A stretch of 64,000 bases of DNA, taken from positions 11,684,001 to 11,748,000 of the forward strand of contig CP114485.1 of the NCBI GenBank assembly GCA_027186245.1. Reading direction: 5' to 3'. A model generated the notes under the pieces. The model was not told the DNA's origin, ran no database searches, and worked only from the letters and a program-made list of their open reading frames with translations. Below, piece after piece: positions 58,560 to 64,000 of the stretch (positions are counted from its first letter, which is position 1; each line of letters starts with the position of its first letter). The stretch comes from Coriaria nepalensis. Lineage: Eukaryota > Streptophyta > Magnoliopsida > Cucurbitales > Coriariaceae. The translations under genes and the position numbers were made by a program.

Positions 58560-59460
58560 GGGAATTATAGGAGGCCATAGTACCCACTACAAAGAAAGCC
58601 ATCAATGCGGTCTTCAAGTTTAGCCTGAATTGATTTAATCGTACAAAGAAGATATTTAGGGGGACTCAGACAAGACAAGATGTGTTTAATTATAGTCATT
58701 CTACCACCTTTAGACAAAATCTATGATGCCATCCCTCAATTCTAGACAATTTCTTTTTAATGGTATCATAAAAAATATTAGCCTTTAATCTACACATTAA
58801 AAGAGGACAACCTAAATATGTGATAGGTAAGGTTTTCTAATGAAATTTAGTGGTTTGCCTATAATAGTTCTCCTAGAGCTAGGGACATTGGGATCGATAG
58901 ACAAGCTACTTTTATTCTTGTTAATCAGTTTTCTAGAAACATTCTCTTAATCGTCCAGCAAATTCATAATCTAAGAAAGGGAATTCTTAGAACCATTAGT
59001 GAAAATAATAACATCATCAGCATAAGCCAAATGAGAGATCAAATGACAAACTCTAGAAATGTGAAAAGGTAAGATCTCACCCGATTCCATTTTAATTTTA
59101 AGATGTCTACTTTGAGGCTCCGGTGCAATAATGAAAAGGTAAGGGGAAAGAAGATCACATTATCTTACTTAATGACTAGAGTTAAATAAACTTGAAGGAG
59201 AACCATTCAGAATAATTGAATACCAACAATTAGTCACAAGATTCTTAATTGAATAGATAAATAGTTCATCAAACCCAAGACACCGCAGCACATTCCAAAG
59301 ATAATCTTAGTTACCTCTATTATAGGCTTTAGCATATCTAACTTTAAAATCACATTTTCACCCCTAGTCTTCTTACTTAAAGAAGTTGTGAGTTCTTGAG
59401 CTAACAAAATATTATCATGAATGTTTCTTCCCTTAAAAAACTTAATTGCTCCTCACTAAT
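58560..59460 (-). mobile_element. LINE reverse transcriptase relic
   Basis: A decayed non-LTR reverse transcriptase on the minus strand, in several frames. Recognisable from 5' to 3': LAQELTTSLSKKTRGENVILKLDM (first part near 59340-59410), GFDELFIYSIKNLVTNCWYS, ILNGSP (near 59190-59270), LLSPYLFIIAPE (near 59110-59160), the catalytic block LAYADDVIIFTNGS (YADD at 59013-59024), and GGRMTIIKHILSCLSPPKYL near 58640-58710. Stops and frameshifts interrupt it, and both ends are missing. Confidence 0.7.
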
Positions 59461-60619
59461 TACAAAAAAAAAAAAAATTCGATAAAATTTTAGAAGAGAA
59501 ATCGTGCAGGAATATTTATCTCAAGTCTGCAAAAGAGGCAGTGTTATGTATATTATACAACAAAATCAGGTTTGTGGCAGTGGAAGATTTAAGATGATTG
59601 TCTATATATATCGTGGGAAATGGAAACTGTAAAAAATGAAGAAAAGTTCAGAGATGGTTACGGTTAGTGAGATTACCAGCACGTACCGACAGACGATGAA
59701 CATAATTTTATACAAGCACTAGCCCAACAACCTATCAGCATAACGATTAGCTCTAAAGGAAGATCATTTCATCGTTATACTATGGACATATTAGCTATAG
59801 AAGGTGGAGCTGCACATGATAATGCAATTGCAACAGTGAGATATGGCTCAACAAGAAAAAGAAATGAAAATATCATTAAAAAAAACTTATGGGATTAGAA
59901 AAAGGGGAAAATAAATATATGAGAATGAAGAGAAATGTTGGATATCTTGAAGGTCTCCGTGACATTTACTTATGCGTTTCATATCCTAGAAAAAATTAGA
60001 AGTTTTTCTTTTTCCTCTTTGTGCATTGAAAGATGGATCGTTTTTTCTTTTAATATATATATATATATAATTTTTTTTCTTGGTTGCTTTGGAATCTGCT
60101 TATAAAATTCCCATCTTTTGATTATTCAAAGGAAAAGTTCTATTCTTGTGGTTGTGGGGGAAAAAAAAAAAACACTAGAAACCTCATTCAAATCTAGGTA
60201 TTTAGCTATGTTGTTAATCTTCTTATTGAATTTCCCTATTTGCAGATTAGGAAAAAGAACAAATCCCTTTTATGATTATATTTTTCCTTTTATGCAAAGG
60301 AAAAAGGAGTTCAAGTCACGTACATGTACTTGGATATTACTCACAATATTAGTAGTGTAATACTACTGCATGTTTGAAAGAAAGTTAGTCCTCCTAATGG
60401 ACTAAGCTGATCTTCAAGACTTGTTGGGCATTTTTTGCGATTTCTACCATCGAAAGAATACGAAATCGTTACAGGAATCACTATAATCTTTTTTCTTAAC
60501 TTTCACTTTATTGTTCGGTTGGATATTTAATAATAGAGAATAAAGGAGAAGAATAAGAGAAATAGAAGTTTTATCTAACTCTTTATCTTTTTAAAATCGA
60601 AAAAAATTAAAATAATATA

Positions 60620-60662
<43 letters not shown>

Positions 60663-62069
60663 TTTTTATACTATATTAATATTATTATTAAAAAAATATA
60701 ATTATAAATATATTTAAATATATTCAAATACTAAAAGTAAATTTTTAGATCACTTCTCTCTACTCTCCCAAGTTTCATTCCCCTATCTCTGTCTCACCAA
60801 ACATATCAGCAGTAGAAGGTGAAACTGCACTTTATCATGCAATTGCAACCGTGGCATATATTAATTAATCCATGATTATGAGAAGGAAAAAAAAAAAAAA
60901 AATAAAAGTTCGTGTACCAGCTTCCAACAATAACTTATACATGGTTACATTGCTAGAAAACAGAAAGAAGAAAAGAAGATTTGATGTTTAAAACTAGCTA
61001 GAAGTACGTCTACCATATACCATATATATAGCTAATTAAGTAGCCGATACTATTACGTATTTATATACTGAATCTCGATGAAAATTAAGCAAATAATGAA
61101 AGCTAACTGTTCCTTTTCTTCAAGTTTGATCTTGTACTTCTGTCATCCTGCAACCAAAAAAAAAAAAAAAAGGAAGAAGAATGTTCACAAACTTATATAT
61201 ACTAATTTACTGATCTTTAAAGGTATTTAGGAATTAAAAAGCAAATAACGTCGATCAACTAACTTATATATGTCATTATTACAGAAGACAATATATATAT
61301 GTAAGAGCCAGCGTGGATTTTTCATGAAAGACTAGCTATAGCTTTATCAAACTCTGCATAACAGAATGCTTGAGAAATCTTAACTGCAGTTTTTCATTCA
61401 GATGTAGGTCAAACTTCAGTCTTATAAATCAAACAATTTTATAGTTCAAACTACAGCTTCATGTAACTCAGACTGAATTACTATCTAAATCCAACTCAAT
61501 CAAAGTTAGTTTGATAAGAGGTTCATCAAACTCTCACGTATAACTAGCTCACGCTTAGTGTATTGATTTCAACTCTAGGTGCACCTTCAAAACTTCAGTT
61601 TGTTTCAAACTGTTGTTAGCCTAATCTACTCTTTTACTATCTTGATTAATGCCATTAATTACTCGGACTAAAGTATCTACTTTCTATTGCGAACTTAATA
61701 CTGGTAAGTAGATGTTATATTAATCTTGTTGCATCGCTTCCTACGCATTAAAGCCGTGCTAGTTGGATCTTAAGCCTTAAGGTTAAGGGAAGTGAGTACA
61801 GAGTACGTGACCCTTTAAGGGGAAAGGAATGTTTTCACTGATGAAAAACTGCTAATTAATAAGGTAAATTATCGTAGGATCAATAACTGGTTGTCAAACA
61901 TTTTCATATATACAGAAATATGATATAATCTACACACAAAAAACACATTTTCACTGAACACTCCATTCCTCTCTCTGAAAAACAATCTTCTGCATCGATC
62001 TATAGTAGATATATATCCCCCTATTTGCACCAGTATCTCTACTAATGACTTTAGTGAAGCTAGAGTGAG
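59461..62069. other. AT-rich DNA without a gene
   Basis: No gene supported. Two stretches, 59780-59850 and 60810-60870, are similar (shared GTAGAAGGTG.A.CTGCAC and AATGCAATTGCAAC-like bases), so part of this DNA is locally duplicated. There is an (AT)n run at 60629-60654 and several poly-A tracts. Confidence 0.5.
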
Positions 62070-62825
62070 TAGGGTTGTGCACATGTCGAAACCCCTTTCG
62101 CAACCGATCCCAATAACCGACCGGAACCATACAGATTCCAATACTGGGATGGTTCCATTTGGTAATTTCGGTGAATGTACCACCAAAATTGACTTTCTTT
62201 TCCCTCCTGAATTTCTATTGACTTTTTTTCCCTTTTGGTTACCTAGTTCAAGATCTATAGCTTTTATGTAACTACGAAATACCTACTTTAAGATCTATAG
62301 CTTTTGTGTAACTACGAAAAATAATAATATTCAATAACTACTCTAGTCGTTGTGACTAGTGTCACACAAGTTCATAACTATAGTACAGCCTCTTTCGCAA
62401 AAAGGAAAATTTGGAAAAGGAGGAAGTGTAATCTTACCTTGATTTTGACCTGTAAGAAGAACCCAGATCATGATTTTTCCAGAAAAGTCTGAAGACCAAC
62501 CAGATGAGTATATCTCAATCAAGCCAAAACCAAGTCAAGATGGCAAGGAGAAATGAAGAAATGGAGATGGAAGAAAAGAAATGGGGTTTTCTAAGTCTAT
62601 TCAATTGTGACCGAAGAAAAATGGGGAAAAAAGGGGGAAAAAAAAAAAAACTTAACTTATTATCATGTTAACTAAAATAAAATAAAAATAAAAAAAATCG
62701 ACTTTTCATCTACCAGTCGGTATACTAATTAAAATGTGAATTCTTATAATAATATTAGTTGATACTAATCTAAATATATTGTTTCAATTGATTTCGATCG
62801 GTACAGTTTTTCTTTCTCGGCCCTA
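62070..62825. mobile_element. hAT-type MITE-like element, 756 bp, with 8-bp TSD
   Basis: The left end is TAGGGTTGTGCACATGTCG. The right end read on the minus strand is TAGGGCCGAGAAAG, a short inverted match typical of non-autonomous hAT elements. Perfect 8-bp duplications AGAGTGAG flank it at 62062-62069 and 62826-62833. It is non-coding. The small open frames at 61869-62186 (minus) and 62065-62271 (plus) overlap its left end and are not taken as genes. Confidence 0.75.
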
Positions 62826-62833
62826 AGAGTGAG

Positions 62834-64000
62834 TAGTCGTGTTACTTTAAGGGATATATTATATATATATCCCCTCCCCTCCCTATCTCTTTAATGACTA
62901 GTACTTGATTTTAATCCTTCTAAGATCAAATAGCAATTTTATTTGAGTATATATGGTCTATTAGCACTATCAACTTAAATCCTTACATCAAATAAATTAT
63001 GAATATGTACAAATTGCATGATATGTGATCAATATATTATGATAGGTAAAACGATACGATCACAATAAATAACCCCAAAAATAAACCTTTCTCATACACA
63101 TGATTAAGCCGCTTAATTTCACTCCTAAAGGCTAATGCATGTAAGTTACAATGACATTTCATATCCATCATCATAAATTAAATACTAGATATAGAAAATA
63201 TCATATTAGCTATAGCTAGCAACTAACTAATTATACCAATGATTTAAATGGACATAACAATAGTAGAGCACTCTAAGATATGCTTTTATCACGCAATTAT
63301 ATTGATTTCTTGACCTAATTCATTAATTATAACCATTTCTTGAGAATGAAAAATAGACAAAAATAAATATAAATATAAAGTTTGTAGGGATTTCATGTAG
63401 GGCAAATAGGTATAGAATCTGGAATGAATATATAAATATATATATTAAAAACATTTCAGTGTACTTTTCGTAAAATATTCCAACCATATTGATGTGAATT
63501 GATGATATGCTATAATTTATGCAATGCTAGGAATGAATAACATGAGAAGTATATATGATGTAGTAGAAAATCACTCATGCATGCATGGGGAGCACAAAAT
63601 CGCAGAGAATCAGAAAAAGGACTAAAACTAGTGGAAAGTTAGCATTTTTAGTGCCAAAATATTTAATTTAAAACGCTACAAGAAAGTGTTTTTCTCACTA
63701 AAATAAAACAAAACAATAATTAGAACACGACATGTCGCGACTCAACATCGAACATCCTATTTAAGCAAAACCTAAAACTAAATACGAAGAGTTGATTAGT
63801 ACTGTTATGAAGGGTTCCAGTCAAGCATTCTCTTCCTTTGCTTATCACAGGTCAACATAAAGTATAGAGGGTTTATACAAATTAGGTTTTCTGAACAAGC
63901 TTGTGTATAGCTATATAGGCAGCTAGCTAGGGTTGCATGAAGAATGACTTTCATTTCTAATTGCTAATTACTGTTATAAGTGATTATTCCTTTCTTTTTT
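62834..64000. other. AT-rich DNA at window end
   Basis: No gene, RNA or element that I can support. Short AT microsatellites only. Confidence 0.5.

Noticed and set aside
61869..62186. 105-codon minus-strand frame
   Set aside because: It crosses the edge of the hAT-type element and has no recognisable content.
1..64000. tRNA, rRNA, known plant miRNA precursors and CRISPR-like arrays
   Set aside because: I looked for box B-type tRNA motifs, common miRNA sequences and spaced repeats and saw none. A tRNAscan and small-RNA search would be needed to be certain.

Overview
This window is nuclear DNA of a eudicot plant. It is AT-rich, its coding exons are split by short GT-AG introns or are intronless as in known plant families, and it carries decayed Copia, Gypsy, LINE and hAT elements. 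I see no rRNA or tRNA genes, no CRISPR array and no bacterial-style operon. The species cannot be named from the sequence.

Layout. 1-12 kb: two RALF-type small secreted peptide genes (called A and B here), both on the minus strand, present twice in an almost identical direct repeat (about 1-4089 and about 7754-11842). A truncated Copia retrotransposon (about 4106-7344) lies between the copies. 13.6-17.6 kb: an intact 12-exon GSK3/SHAGGY-like kinase of the BIN2 clade, 380 codons. 18.9-24.1 kb: two convergent, clearly broken genes, a plant O-fucosyltransferase-like pseudogene (+) and an HCNGP/SAP30BP-like pseudogene (-). 26.4-32.1 kb: two intronless CBL-interacting protein kinases, CIPK12/19-like (+) and CIPK20/5-like (-), arranged tail to tail. 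33.9-37.4 kb: an 11-exon LRR receptor-like pseudokinase of the MDIS1/MRH1 type. 39.3-40.4 kb: a DUF688-like gene. 47.3 kb: a PADRE (DUF4228) protein. From 49.9 kb to the end I found only transposon remains and unassigned AT-rich DNA: a Copia relic with an internally deleted chromodomain Gypsy element nested inside it, LINE and Tat-like Gypsy fragments, and a hAT-type MITE.

How the genes relate. There is no single pathway, but signalling dominates: RALF ligands, a brassinosteroid-type GSK3, two calcium/CBL-dependent kinases and a receptor-like pseudokinase. As I recall the Arabidopsis map, the order CIPK12/19 - CIPK20 - MDIS1/MRH1-type LRR-RLK - DUF688 matches the At5g45810-At5g45850 region (CIPK19, CIPK20, MDIS1, DUF688) and its At4g186-187 duplicate. 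The 26-40 kb part is therefore probably a conserved syntenic block.

I found no new biological system that I can defend. The most useful observations are: the near-identical RALF repeat with a G18 tract at its broken edge (recent duplication or an assembly/haplotig artefact), loss of upstream promoter from one RALF copy, a two-step history of the RALF genes, the internally deleted chromodomain Gypsy element, three hAT-type MITEs with perfect 8-bp target duplications, and two dated-looking pseudogenes beside an intact signalling block.
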